Assembly (NCBI GenBank): GCA_937915755.1
Contig: CALGGR010000326.1
Location: forward strand, 16,680-80,679
Source of the DNA: an uncultured Fretibacterium sp.
Lineage (GTDB): Bacteria; Synergistota; Synergistia; Synergistales; Aminobacteriaceae
Direction: 5' to 3'
Length of the DNA stretch: 64,000 bases
Position 1 is the first letter of the stretch, and every line of letters starts with the position of its first letter. Of this stretch, positions 42,734 through 51,383 are shown in pieces. The notes beneath the pieces were generated by a model. The model did not search any database. It was not told the DNA's origin and was given only the letters and a program-made list of their open reading frames with translations. Made by a program: the position numbers and the translations under genes.

Positions 42734-43892
42734 AAAACTTCCTCCTTTGGGATAAATTTGAACGCAAAAAATCGCTGCGCAGACTTTGAGGGCTTATCGC
42801 TTCATGAATCTTCACACTTGCTGTACCGTCACCGAAGGGCTTTGTGTTCTTCCCGACAATAGCGGCCATGTACTCCGGCTCGTTAAGGATTCTCAAAGCC
42901 TCGTTCCTTATGTTATCCCGCCCGGTCCCAACGAGAATGCACGTCCCCTCAGTTATTGCCTCCGGACGCTCCGAGACTGTCCGCATTATGAGAACCGGCT
43001 TGTCGATTGCCGTAGCTTCCTCCTGAACTCCCCCGCTGTCCGACAATATGAACGCGCTCTTGCTCATAGCGTAGACGAACTCGGGGTAATTCAGCGGCTC
43101 GGTAAGTATTACGTTTCCGGGAAAATCCTTCAGTTCCTCGCGGATCACATCACGGACGGTCGGGTTCTTGTGCATCGGTATCAGGAACAACACATCGGGC
43201 CTCTCGCTTATCACATCTCTAACAGCAGCGCATATATTCATGAGAGGCTCACCCCAAGACTCCCGCCTGTGTGCAGTCATTAGAATCAACGGACGTTCCC
43301 CAACACCGCGAAGATACTCAGGCGCGTCCATTCCCTTCCATCTCCTGAGAATGTCATAGAGAGCATCAATGACAGTGTTTCCAGTGATGTATATTTGCGA
43401 CTCTGGCTTACCTTCTCGGATTAAATTCTCGGCAGCTCCCTTTGTCGGCGCAAAGAACATATCCGCTATGCTGTCAGTGAGTACCCTGTTTGCCTCCTCT
43501 GGGAACGGCAGCGCGAGGTTATGGCTTCTCAATCCCGCTTCAACATGGCCGATTCTAACGTGCCTGTAGAAAGCTGCCAATGATGCCGCGAATGTCGTCG
43601 ATGTGTCCCCGTGTACAAGTATCATGTCCTGCGGGTGAGCGTCAAGAATCTCGCCAACTCCCTGCAATACGCTCGCCATAATGTGATCCAACGTCTGACG
43701 TTCACGCATTATGTTAAGGTTGAAGTCAGCCGTTATCCCGAAATCATCGAGTGCCTGACGTAACATGTCGGTATGCTGTCCTGTCGCTAAAACTGTAACG
43801 CAGAGTTCGGGGTCTTTCCTAAGTTCAAGGATCACGGGGGCCATCTTTATTGCTTCCGGCCTCGTTCCTACAACGCAAGCTATATTTCTCAT
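42720..43892 (-). CDS. wecB: UDP-GlcNAc 2-epimerase (non-hydrolysing)
   Basis: 390 aa. Makes UDP-ManNAc for surface polysaccharide. GTRPEAIKMAPVI at residues 9-21, VHGDTSTTFA near residue 95, HVEAGLRSHN and FPEEANR near residue 116, TGNTVIDAL near residue 170, and DSGGVQEEA near residue 285 are all present and mark the GT-B-like epimerase site. It overlaps the preceding transferase gene by 4 nt. Confidence 0.95.
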   Translation of the reverse strand: MRNIACVVGTRPEAIKMAPVILELRKDPELCVTVLATGQHTDMLRQALDDFGITADFNLNIMRERQTLDHIMASVLQGVGEILDAHPQDMILVHGDTSTTFAASLAAFYRHVRIGHVEAGLRSHNLALPFPEEANRVLTDSIADMFFAPTKGAAENLIREGKPESQIYITGNTVIDALYDILRRWKGMDAPEYLRGVGERPLILMTAHRRESWGEPLMNICAAVRDVISERPDVLFLIPMHKNPTVRDVIREELKDFPGNVILTEPLNYPEFVYAMSKSAFILSDSGGVQEEATAIDKPVLIMRTVSERPEAITEGTCILVGTGRDNIRNEALRILNEPEYMAAIVGKNTKPFGDGTASVKIHEAISPQSLRSDFLRSNLSQRRKFYDAE

Positions 43893-44773
43893 ATTAACCT
43901 CATGTAATATCTCAGGCCAAGCGCAAGCATTATGACCTGAAGCGATAGTATTATTGTTACCGTTAAAACGTTCGAGCCTGTAAGCGATATGAGTATGTGA
44001 TGTAAATGTTTCTTGTCAGGGTAGAACGGCGATTTTCCCGTGAGCATTCTACGTGTGAACGCAGTCAGTGTATCAACAACTGGAATCCCGCCGAAAAGCA
44101 CAAAGAGTATCAGTATGTCCGTTATCCCCGAAGCCCTGAGAGTGTTTGCTGATGACGTCAGGAAGTGGGACGCGAAAAGATAACCCAGCAATGTACTTCC
44201 GCCGTCGCCCAAGAAAGTCTGAGCCGATGGGAAGTTCCAGCAGAGAACACCGAGTGCCATTGCTCCCATGTATATTCCGGGATACGAACGCCCAAGCAAA
44301 AACAGTGCCAGCGATGACGCTATGAATATTGAGATGCAGAGGCCGTTCATACCGTCGATGAGATTGTACGCGCTTGTTACACCTGCAAGCCATATCACAG
44401 CGATTATTGTTACTGGCATGCTAAAGTTCAGCGGGACTACAACAAGCATGGCAGCTCCTAAATGCAGCCCAAGCCTCAGAAACGGACTCAGTGAACACAT
44501 GTCATCAAGGTATCCGCAGAGGAATATCACTGTTGCGCCCGTAGCTATGTAACGCAGATTAGGGGCACTTCCTGAAAGCAATACGGCCATGAGCATGTAA
44601 CCCAGCCACAGCCCAATCCCTGCACCGCGAGGCATGTTACCTTTGTGAATCTTGCGGGCATCTGGAACGTCAATTATCCCATAAATACCCGCAAGCCTTA
44701 TCGAAACTGGAGCGGTAAGTCCTCCCCAGAAAAATCCCAAGAGGAGGAATATGAAAAGTTGAACGTCAAGCAT
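43889..44773 (-). CDS. WecA/TagO/MraY-family phospho-sugar transferase
   Basis: 294 aa, about ten membrane segments. It transfers a sugar 1-phosphate (GlcNAc-1-P in WecA) to undecaprenyl phosphate, the first membrane step of O-antigen-type polymers. Family motifs: DVPDARKIHKG near residue 34 with RGAGIGLW, GYLDDM near residue 85, NLIDGMNGL near residue 137, FLGDGGSTLLGY near residue 187 and KKHLHHILIS near residue 255. It is somewhat short for WecA (about 350). Placed with wecB, it probably starts the same surface glycan. Confidence 0.88.
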   Translation of the reverse strand: MLDVQLFIFLLLGFFWGGLTAPVSIRLAGIYGIIDVPDARKIHKGNMPRGAGIGLWLGYMLMAVLLSGSAPNLRYIATGATVIFLCGYLDDMCSLSPFLRLGLHLGAAMLVVVPLNFSMPVTIIAVIWLAGVTSAYNLIDGMNGLCISIFIASSLALFLLGRSYPGIYMGAMALGVLCWNFPSAQTFLGDGGSTLLGYLFASHFLTSSANTLRASGITDILILFVLFGGIPVVDTLTAFTRRMLTGKSPFYPDKKHLHHILISLTGSNVLTVTIILSLQVIMLALGLRYYMRLI

Positions 44774-44779
44774 ATTGCC

Positions 44780-45871
44780 CTATCTTGTCCCGAATAACCT
44801 GTCTCCAGCGTCGCCAAGTCCGGGAACGATGTAGCCGTGCGAATTGAGATGCGAGTCCAAAGCCGCCGCGAAAATCTCAGCGTCAGGGTGTTCACGGTGA
44901 ACTCTGTCGATTCCTTCAGGGGCAGCAATGAGGCAGACAAGCGAAATCTTACGGCCTCCGCGCTTCTTGATGAGGCTGATAGCGTCCGCAGCACTTCCGC
45001 CGGTCGCGAGCATAGGGTCAAGAACGAAAATATCACGTTCCTCAATGTCGAACGGGAGCTTGCAGTAGTATTCCACAGGCTGAAGAGTCTTAGGGTCGCG
45101 GTAAAGCCCAATGTGCCCGACTTTCGCGTTCGGTACAAGCTGAAGTATACCGTCAACCATTCCCAGACCTGCGCGCAATACAGGGACTATCGCCATCTTT
45201 CTGCCCTCAAGAGTCTTCACAGTCGTCTCCTCGATGGGTGTCTCAACTTTCTTGTCGGTGAGGGGAAGGCTTCTTGTGATTTCGTAGACCATTAGGCCGG
45301 TGATTTCCTGAAGAAGCTCGCGGAACTGCTTTACGCTGGTATTCTTGTCGCGGATTATTCCGACTTTGTGCTGAATCAGAGGGTGGTTGAAGATCGTGAT
45401 CCGGCCGCCGCCTTGTACAATGTTGAGAGTCGACTTCTCGACCATAGAGATCTTGTTGAGCCTGCGGAGATGACGGCCGCCTTCAAAGGGAGTATCAAGC
45501 CAAGTTCCGAGAATTTCGGGGACATCTTCGGGCTTAGTGGTGCGTCCGCCGAGAGCTATAACGTTGATGTCGTTGTGAGCTTTTGCGATGCGGGCATGTT
45601 CGGGAGTTTCACAGGAAACAGCGCGGACACCTGGGATCTTGTTTGCGGCGATTGAGATTCCATAGCCTGTTCCGCAGAGGAGGACTCCTGCGTCTGCTGC
45701 TTCGTCCATTATTGCCCCGCCTACTCTGAAGGCCGGATCTGTGTAGCTGTCCTCGCCATCGTATTCATATGCTCCCAAGTCTAGGACTTCAACGTTTCGG
45801 GACTTGAGGTATGCGGTTACGGCATCTTTCAGTACGAAGCCTGCGTGGTCGGTTCCAAGTGCTATTTTCAT
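44780..45871 (-). CDS. RpiB-Upp fusion: ribose-5-phosphate isomerase B plus uracil phosphoribosyltransferase
   Basis: 363 aa in one uninterrupted frame. Residues 1-144 are a complete Rpi[10 protein letters not shown] at 4-12, [14 protein letters not shown] with the catalytic Cys near 66, and [12 protein letters not shown] near 99. After a short linker, residues 157-363 are a complete Upp: [32 protein letters not shown], the PRPP loop [14 protein letters not shown] and the C-terminal [17 protein letters not shown]. No ribosome site precedes the internal ATG at codon 143, so separate Upp translation looks unlikely. The two activities share ribose-5-phosphate/PRPP metabolism. ATG has AAGGAG upstream. 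Confidence 0.92.
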   Translation of the reverse strand: MKIALGTDHAGFVLKDAVTAYLKSRNVEVLDLGAYEYDGEDSYTDPAFRVGGAIMDEAADAGVLLCGTGYGISIAANKIPGVRAVSCETPEHARIAKAHNDINVIALGGRTTKPEDVPEILGTWLDTPFEGGRHLRRLNKISMVEKSTLNIVQGGGRITIFNHPLIQHKVGIIRDKNTSVKQFRELLQEITGLMVYEITRSLPLTDKKVETPIEETTVKTLEGRKMAIVPVLRAGLGMVDGILQLVPNAKVGHIGLYRDPKTLQPVEYYCKLPFDIEERDIFVLDPMLATGGSAADAISLIKKRGGRKISLVCLIAAPEGIDRVHREHPDAEIFAAALDSHLNSHGYIVPGLGDAGDRLFGTR

Positions 45872-45916
45872 GATGAGTTCTATCTCCTTTGCGGGAAATT
45901 TGCCACATATTATAGC

Positions 45917-47266
45917 CTATATATTGTGAGACTTCTCGAAGCTGTGGTAAGTCCATACCGACAACGCCGCCATCATTACGTCAGCAACAACTTGCGTCCA
46001 AACTATCCCATACATTCCGAAGACCCAATTCATCACGAACAGTAACGGAATGTTGAAGACTACCCACCGTGCAGAGCCTAAAGCCAGAGCCTTACCGCCC
46101 ATTCCGACAGCCTGAAAGAAATTCACGAGATGAAAGCATATGAACACGAAGGGAGTCGCAAGAGTCCTCGCTCTAAGGAAGTGAGTCCCAAGTTCAACGA
46201 TCTGCGCGTCCTCAATGAATATACGCATGATATACGGCGCGAAAATCTCATACATTGCCACGCTTGCGAAGCCAAACACGAGTCCAACAAGCCGCGAAAA
46301 TCTCACGCTCTCCCTCATTCTCGAAATATTACCCGCCGAATAGTTGTAACCCGCAAGAGGCATCATTCCCTGACAGAGACCTATACCGATATTGACGGGG
46401 AGTCTTTCGGCTTTGAAGACTATACCGACAGCAGCGAGGGGAATATCACCGTAGCCGGACGCTAACTTGTCGATGATGATATATGTGATGTCGAATAACG
46501 TTACGGCAACAGCAGCGGGGACTCCTACAGCGAAAACCTCGTATATGTTTCGGGCAGAAGCGAGGACGTTTGCGGGGGATAATGAGATTATGCCGTCATT
46601 GTGCCGGAGTATAACGGTCAGGAAGTACAGGCATATAATGACATTGGACAGCATAGTAGCAATTCCCGCGCCAAGAACCTCGTAACCTTTCGGCAATAAC
46701 ACGAACATGAACAGCGGGTCGAGGAATATGTTGATGATGCCGCCCATTGAGACACCGAAGCCTGCCTGCTTTGCACGTCCCGTTGAACGAAGAAAATTCG
46801 AGAGCGTCATTCCGAGAATCGTAGGGACTGCTCCGATAACGATAACGCAGAATGTGTACTGCCTGGCGAAAATCAAAGTGTCATCGCTTGCGCCGAGAAG
46901 ACGAAGTATCGGGGTCATGAAGACGTACATTGAGAGCGAGAAAATTCCGCCTGACAAAATCGTAAGCCAGAAGCAGAATGATGAGACCGATTTTGCCTCG
47001 CCATCACGTTTTGCACCCATTAGACGGGAAATCAGAGTTCCTCCGCCGATTCCAAAGAGATTAGCGAACGTTATCGAGATGTTGAAGACCGGAAGAAGCA
47101 ACGAGACCCCCGCGACCATTAGGGGGTTGTTGGTGCGCCCGATGAAGAATGTATCTGCAAGATTGTAGACAAGAATTATGAGCTGCCCGAATATCATCGG
47201 GAGTGCAAGCTCGGTCAGGGCTTTGGGTATCGGCCATGTCTCGAAGATTTCACGGTTACTGTTCAT
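45917..47266 (-). CDS. MATE-family efflux transporter
   Basis: 449 aa, 12 membrane segments in two related halves; a cation-coupled exporter of drugs or metabolites. The first half opens PIPKALTELALPMIFGQLIILVYNLADTFF and the second contains VAVTLFDITYIIIDKLASGYG near residue 255, the usual paired DTxF-type regions. I start at ATG 47266, which has GGAGTG 8 nt upstream, rather than an in-frame ATG 14 codons earlier. It is probably first in the minus-strand MATE / rpiB-upp / wec unit, 45 nt before rpiB-upp; substrate unknown. Confidence 0.88.
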   Translation of the reverse strand: MNSNREIFETWPIPKALTELALPMIFGQLIILVYNLADTFFIGRTNNPLMVAGVSLLLPVFNISITFANLFGIGGGTLISRLMGAKRDGEAKSVSSFCFWLTILSGGIFSLSMYVFMTPILRLLGASDDTLIFARQYTFCVIVIGAVPTILGMTLSNFLRSTGRAKQAGFGVSMGGIINIFLDPLFMFVLLPKGYEVLGAGIATMLSNVIICLYFLTVILRHNDGIISLSPANVLASARNIYEVFAVGVPAAVAVTLFDITYIIIDKLASGYGDIPLAAVGIVFKAERLPVNIGIGLCQGMMPLAGYNYSAGNISRMRESVRFSRLVGLVFGFASVAMYEIFAPYIMRIFIEDAQIVELGTHFLRARTLATPFVFICFHLVNFFQAVGMGGKALALGSARWVVFNIPLLFVMNWVFGMYGIVWTQVVADVMMAALSVWTYHSFEKSHNI

Positions 47267-47324
47267 GAATTTATCACTCCTTTTTTTCCATGCTAGAATA
47301 TCACACAAAGGAGAGTGAATCTAA

Positions 47325-47582
47325 ATGGCAAGCGATGATAGTTATGAGGCTAACCAGCAGACATTTGAACAATTCAAGATGGAAGTATACCGCAGATTTG
47401 ACAAGCTGGAGGCACGAATCGATGCGCTTGACGCAAAAGTCGAGTATATGGGTAACTGCCTCAACAACCGCATAGATGACACTCACACATACATGGGCTG
47501 GATATTGGGCATTCTCGGAATAGCTGTTATTGTTTTTGCTGTCTCGAGAACGATAAATGAATTTTTCAGGCAAGAAGAATAA
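47325..47582 (+). CDS. 85-aa protein with coiled coil and one membrane helix
   Basis: The first 50 residues are strongly helical with heptads (FEQFKMEVYRRFDKLEARID, then LDAKVEYMGNCL), followed by a membrane helix at about residues 57-74 (MGWILGILGIAVIVFAV) and a short charged tail. This is the layout of many small bacterial membrane-tethered coiled-coil proteins of unknown role. AAAGGAGAG lies about 10 nt upstream of ATG. It is alone between two minus-strand genes and should have its own promoter. Confidence 0.7.
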   Translation: MASDDSYEANQQTFEQFKMEVYRRFDKLEARIDALDAKVEYMGNCLNNRIDDTHTYMGWILGILGIAVIVFAVSRTINEFFRQEE

Positions 47583-47613
47583 TCTCCCGTAACCCATTCA
47601 AGACTACGGGAGA
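47583..47613. terminator. hairpin between the 85-aa gene and the TMEM43-like gene
   Basis: TCTCCCGTA 47583-47591 pairs perfectly with TACGGGAGA 47605-47613. It sits between two converging genes; no strong T-run on either side. Confidence 0.6.
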
Positions 47614-47621
47614 CCGTCAAG

Positions 47622-48788
47622 CTATTTTTTCCTTCCTTTCATGTACGACAGCGCGACAAGTCCAACCGCAACCGCAATGAGTCCTCCGGCAATCAGCGGC
47701 CTGAACCTAAGCCACGCAACCGCAATCACAATCAGCGACCACGCAAGCCCTATCACAAACGCTACGAACCCTGTCCCTGCTCCCACAATCGTCCCAAGAA
47801 TCGGGATAACGTCAGCAACAACCGAAAGCGGTTTGAACACAAGCCCAAGCCCCAGCATCACGCACACTGCTCCTATTGCCCGGAATATCCATGCCATTAT
47901 GTTGTTCTCTGAGCGTGCGTCCTCAAACATCTTCACGCTCCCGACCTTTCCCATTTCAAGGCGGCTGAATGTGTAGCCGTTTGACGCTGTGAATGGCTCG
48001 AACGTGTCCCGTATTACCTGCGCTACTATCGAGACATCAGCGGGGCGTGCCTGAGTGAACGTTACTCTCACATCTCCGACTTCAGGACTTCCGGGATTCT
48101 TGCCGATGTATACCGTGCTTCCCTGAACGTGTATCAGCACGAGCTTGTTTGAGTCCGGCGAATTTATGACCGATGAGAGAGTGTTCATGTCGACGTTTGA
48201 GAGCGTCATTGAGACCTCACCGCCGATTCTGTGCTTCAGGAAGTCAGGCAACTTGTACGCACCGAACGTTACGTTTTCCGCCCAGAATGTCTCGCTCTTT
48301 ACGTTCGCAAGCACTGTGTTCCTTCTCTGGTATGAAGGGTCAGCGAACCTCCCGGAATCTATAGGCTCTGACACCCATTCACGAGAGTACGTGTATGTCG
48401 TTACGGTCTCCTCACCGCCTCCGAGCTTCTTGCGAGTTTCCGAGTGCTCATGCTCCTCCCACTGGTAGAACTCTGCTTTTCGCTCGATGTTTATCGCGTT
48501 CGCCTCAACTCCGAATAGTGGGTCCCTCACAACGTCCTTAGTGTCAGCGTAACCGATGGCGTGAATCACTTTCCCTTCGAGCGCAGGGTCAACACGCGAA
48601 ATGTCCTGAACTTCCTGCGTAACTAATTCTGCCTCACCGATTGCTCCGGCCGTCTTGAAGGTGTCCTCCTCGTTCCACCACAAGAGCCACGTTCCGATAG
48701 CGATTAACACTATCCCTGCGATTACTCCGCTGACCGATTCCTTGAGACGAGTGAACCAGTTCTTGCTTTCCGTCTTCGTATAGGCCAT
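47622..48788 (-). CDS. TMEM43-family membrane protein
   Basis: 388 aa. A membrane helix at about residues 20-38 (VSGVIAGIVLIAIGTWLLWW), a large extramembrane domain (about 45-300) containing VLANVKSETFW and GAYKLPDFL, then three membrane helices at the C-terminus (about 300-385). This matches the TMEM43/LUMA family, whose bacterial role is unknown. The C-terminus is a short KGRKK tail. ATG has GGAGGC upstream. Divergent from the DJ-1 gene; probably monocistronic. Confidence 0.8.
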   Translation of the reverse strand: MAYTKTESKNWFTRLKESVSGVIAGIVLIAIGTWLLWWNEEDTFKTAGAIGEAELVTQEVQDISRVDPALEGKVIHAIGYADTKDVVRDPLFGVEANAINIERKAEFYQWEEHEHSETRKKLGGGEETVTTYTYSREWVSEPIDSGRFADPSYQRRNTVLANVKSETFWAENVTFGAYKLPDFLKHRIGGEVSMTLSNVDMNTLSSVINSPDSNKLVLIHVQGSTVYIGKNPGSPEVGDVRVTFTQARPADVSIVAQVIRDTFEPFTASNGYTFSRLEMGKVGSVKMFEDARSENNIMAWIFRAIGAVCVMLGLGLVFKPLSVVADVIPILGTIVGAGTGFVAFVIGLAWSLIVIAVAWLRFRPLIAGGLIAVAVGLVALSYMKGRKK

Positions 48789-48856
48789 GAAAATTTTGCC
48801 TCCTTTGAATTTTGCTGATGATAATTATTTCACATGTTAAGCTGGCAAAGCAAGTT

Positions 48857-48885
48857 ACGTTCACGAAGAAATCATGACGTTCACG
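48857..48885. repeat. direct repeat ACGTTCACG, 20-nt period, in a divergent promoter region
   Basis: ACGTTCACG occurs at 48857-48865 and 48877-48885, two helical turns apart, between the divergent TMEM43-like and DJ-1 genes. That spacing suits a dimeric regulator on one face of the DNA. It is short enough to be chance. Confidence 0.35.
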
Positions 48886-48913
48886 TGGTAAAATTCGGGC
48901 GAGGTGATTTTAC

Positions 48914-49468
48914 ATGAAGACAGCAGCAATATTTCTCATTGACGGTTTTGAGGAGACAGAGGCGCTCACTACCGTAGACATTCTCAGGCGCGGCGGTGTC
49001 GTCGTAACCATCACATCGCTCACAGGCCGTCAGGAAGTTACCAGCAAGAACAAAATCCAGGTTCGTGCAGAGGCTTTGTTCGATGACGTTAAAGGCCACA
49101 ACTTCGACATGCTCATACTTCCCGGCGGAACTCTTGCGATAAAGGATCACGATGGCCTTCAGGAACTCGTGAAGAAGTACCACTCCGAAGGCAAGCTAAT
49201 CGCGGCAATCTGCGCAGCTCCGGCAGCTCTCGGACGCGCTGGCATTCTCGCGGGAAAGACAGCCGTGTGCTATCCGGGACTTGAGTCGCATCTCACGGGC
49301 GCAAGAATCGGCCACAACATCGTCGAGACTGACGGCAACATCACAACAGCTAAGGGGCCGGCAGTAACTCCGTTCTTCGCGCTGAAGCTCCTTGAAATTC
49401 TTGAGGGCAAGGCTATGGCTGACGAGGTCGCTGAAGGTTTCCTGATTCCTCTCGTCTACAACAGGTAA
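48914..49468 (+). CDS. DJ-1/PfpI-family protein
   Basis: 184 aa, normal for the DJ-1/YajL/ThiJ group. FLIDGFEETEALTTVDILRRGG at residues 7-28 contains the conserved Glu (near residue 14), and AAICAAPAALGRAGIL near residue 97 has the nucleophile Cys in the IC(A)AP elbow. Family members act as glyoxalases, chaperones or deglycases guarding against aldehydes and oxidation; which applies here is unknown. Followed by a good terminator. Confidence 0.88.
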   Translation: MKTAAIFLIDGFEETEALTTVDILRRGGVVVTITSLTGRQEVTSKNKIQVRAEALFDDVKGHNFDMLILPGGTLAIKDHDGLQELVKKYHSEGKLIAAICAAPAALGRAGILAGKTAVCYPGLESHLTGARIGHNIVETDGNITTAKGPAVTPFFALKLLEILEGKAMADEVAEGFLIPLVYNR

Positions 49469-49478
49469 ATACAATAAT

Positions 49479-49512
49479 CCCCCCAGTGTGAAAGCTGAGG
49501 GGACTTTTCTTT
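49479..49512. terminator. terminator after the DJ-1 gene
   Basis: CCCCCCAG 49479-49486 pairs with CTGAGGGG 49495-49502 (one mismatch), then ACTTTTCTTTCTT on the plus strand. It also lies right after the converging binding-protein gene. Confidence 0.8.
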
Positions 49513-49513
49513 C

Positions 49514-50350
49514 TTACGATGCGTTCTTTAGGAGGCGTGAGACTGTTGCGTCCATGATTTTCTGGCGTTCGTTCTTCGTTGTGCGCTCGATTACCATGTT
49601 GATTCGGTTAAGAAGCTCCGTGTCATTCTTCCTCACTCCGGCACATATCCCGCTGAAACCTATCACGAAGCCCTCATTTTCGGGAAAACGTATCAGCTTC
49701 AAGTTAGAATGCGTTGCCTCGTATGAGCGTCCAGTGTCGAGGTTTATCACAATCCCGTCAACCTTCCCGCTCGTAACAGCATCAAGCATTTCAGAGACAT
49801 TATCGACCGCCGGCATTGCTATTGCTCCAGGCATCTGACCGATTGAGGAGTAGAGCTTCGTGCCCTTCTGGCCTGTGAACTTTGCGCCCGAAAAATCCGT
49901 GAGCTTCTTTGCGTTCGCGTAGGGGCTTGAGGTGTTCACGACAACTGAATACTCCGTAGCCGTAACCTCGTAAGGGTCAGAGAATGCTGCCTGCCTCCTG
50001 CGTTCCTCAGTGTCGAGCATCCCTGAGAATATCGCGTCAATCTCACCCCTCTGAAGCGCGGGAAGCAGATCGTTCCACGCAATCTTCCTCACTTCGAGCG
50101 TCGCGCCCATGTCATCAGCTACGAGCTTGGCGATTTGAAGGTCATAGCCGTCAGCATATGCACCTTCTTGGTTCGACAATGGAAGGTTGAAAGCTGAGGG
50201 CCTCTTCTCTTCCCAGTTGTTAGGCGCGTAATCGCACTCCACTCCGATGCGTAACACGGGCTTGGCTGGTGTCTCGTCTTTCCCGCTGTTGACGTACGCG
50301 AAAACACATGCACAAACCGCGAGAACTAGCAGTAATATATACTTCTTCAT
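49514..50350 (-). CDS. amino-acid-type periplasmic binding protein (copy A)
   Basis: 278 aa type 3 solute-binding protein (SBP_bac_3). N-terminal hydrophobic segment (ILLLVLAVCACVFAYV, signal peptide or lipid anchor), then LRIGVECDYAPNNWEE and YADGYDLQIAKLVADDMGA near residue 65, AWNDLLPALQRGEIDAIFSGM near residue 97 and TGQKGTKLYSSIG near residue 155. It resembles copy B (50459-51295) over its whole length. No permease or ATPase gene is adjacent, so it either serves a transporter coded elsewhere or acts as a sensor. Own ribosome site GGGAGTGATG. Confidence 0.88.
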   Translation of the reverse strand: MKKYILLLVLAVCACVFAYVNSGKDETPAKPVLRIGVECDYAPNNWEEKRPSAFNLPLSNQEGAYADGYDLQIAKLVADDMGATLEVRKIAWNDLLPALQRGEIDAIFSGMLDTEERRRQAAFSDPYEVTATEYSVVVNTSSPYANAKKLTDFSGAKFTGQKGTKLYSSIGQMPGAIAMPAVDNVSEMLDAVTSGKVDGIVINLDTGRSYEATHSNLKLIRFPENEGFVIGFSGICAGVRKNDTELLNRINMVIERTTKNERQKIMDATVSRLLKNAS

Positions 50351-50458
50351 GGCGACATCACTCCCTGAATTTTTGTTGGGAAAATTTTAGCCTATATGGG
50401 CACATGACCGCAATGCGAATATTTTGTATTTCACGAAAATTTCCGTATGTTCACGAAG

Positions 50459-51295
50459 TCATTGCAAGTTCGTCATCATTCGTGATGTAGCCGTGTCCAT
50501 GATCTTCTGCCGTTCACTGCGCGAGATTTTCTCCAATGCTATGTTAATCTTGTGAAGAAGCTCAGTGTCGTCCTTCCTAACTCCAGCGCATACCCCCGTG
50601 AAGCCAAGCTCAAATCCCTCGTTCTCAGAAAACTTTATCATCGTGAGGTTCTTGTTCGTAAGCTCATAGTAATTCCCCGTGTCAGTGTCGATTACAGCTC
50701 CGTCAGCCTCGTCCCGTAAAACCGCGTCAATCATTCCCTGAACTTTCGCAGTAGGCTTGATGTGAATCACTCCGGGTATCTGGTCGATTACTTCGTCAAG
50801 TTTTGTTCCCTTCTCGCCGACTATTCTCGCTCCGTCAAAATCCTTCAGGCTCTTCGCGGTGATGTATGGGCTTACGCTGTCGACGATGATTCCGTATTCA
50901 GCCTTCTTGACCTCGTAGGGTTCCGAGAATGACGCAAGCTTTTTGCGTTCCTCAGTGTCAAGCATCGATGAGAATATAGCATCTATCTCACCGTTATTGA
51001 GGGACGGAAGCAAATCATTCCACGCGATTTTCCTGACCTCAAGAATCATATCGAGTTCGCGGGCTACGATTTTTGCTATCTGAATGTCATAGCCCTCCGC
51101 GTAATATCCCTTTTGATTCGAGATCGGAACGTTCGACTTCGACGGCTTGACTTCCTCCCAGCTGTTCGGAACATAATCGCACTCAACGCCCACACGCAAT
51201 ACAGGCTTTGCGGGAACTTCCTCAACGTCCTCGCTGAAGTGAACGTAAACATACATGCAGGCCAAAAGAATGAGAAGGACGACATACTTCTTCAT
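50459..51295 (-). CDS. amino-acid-type periplasmic binding protein (copy B)
   Basis: 278 aa, paralog of copy A with the same motifs (LRVGVECDYVPNSWEE, YAEGYDIQIAKIVAREL, AWNDLLPSLNNGEIDAIFSSM, GVCAGVRKDDTELLHKI). The N-terminus YVVLLILLACMYVYV could be a lipoprotein signal with Cys13. A 108-nt gap separates the two copies, and each appears to have its own promoter with GCTAAAATTT near the -10. Differences cluster after residue 140, suggesting altered ligand choice. Confidence 0.88.
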   Translation of the reverse strand: MKKYVVLLILLACMYVYVHFSEDVEEVPAKPVLRVGVECDYVPNSWEEVKPSKSNVPISNQKGYYAEGYDIQIAKIVARELDMILEVRKIAWNDLLPSLNNGEIDAIFSSMLDTEERKKLASFSEPYEVKKAEYGIIVDSVSPYITAKSLKDFDGARIVGEKGTKLDEVIDQIPGVIHIKPTAKVQGMIDAVLRDEADGAVIDTDTGNYYELTNKNLTMIKFSENEGFELGFTGVCAGVRKDDTELLHKINIALEKISRSERQKIMDTATSRMMTNLQ

Positions 51296-51340
51296 ATTGA
51301 CAACACTCCCCCGAAATTTTCTGGAAATTCTTTGCGTTAA

Positions 51341-51371
51341 ATTTTAGCTCATCAGGGTATATTCTTGTCAA
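51341..51371 (-). promoter_or_regulatory. promoter of binding-protein copy B
   Basis: On the minus strand TTGACA (51371-51366), 19-nt spacer, TAAAAT (51346-51341). A long spacer, but both boxes are good. Copy A has a similar GCTAAAATTTT box upstream. Confidence 0.5.
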
Positions 51372-51383
51372 CACTAAGACTGT

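Noticed and set aside
45130..45450. Possible artefactual join between rpiB and upp
   Set aside because: The frame and linker are smooth, all motifs are in place and no stop or ribosome site occurs at the joint; kept as a true fusion pending reads.
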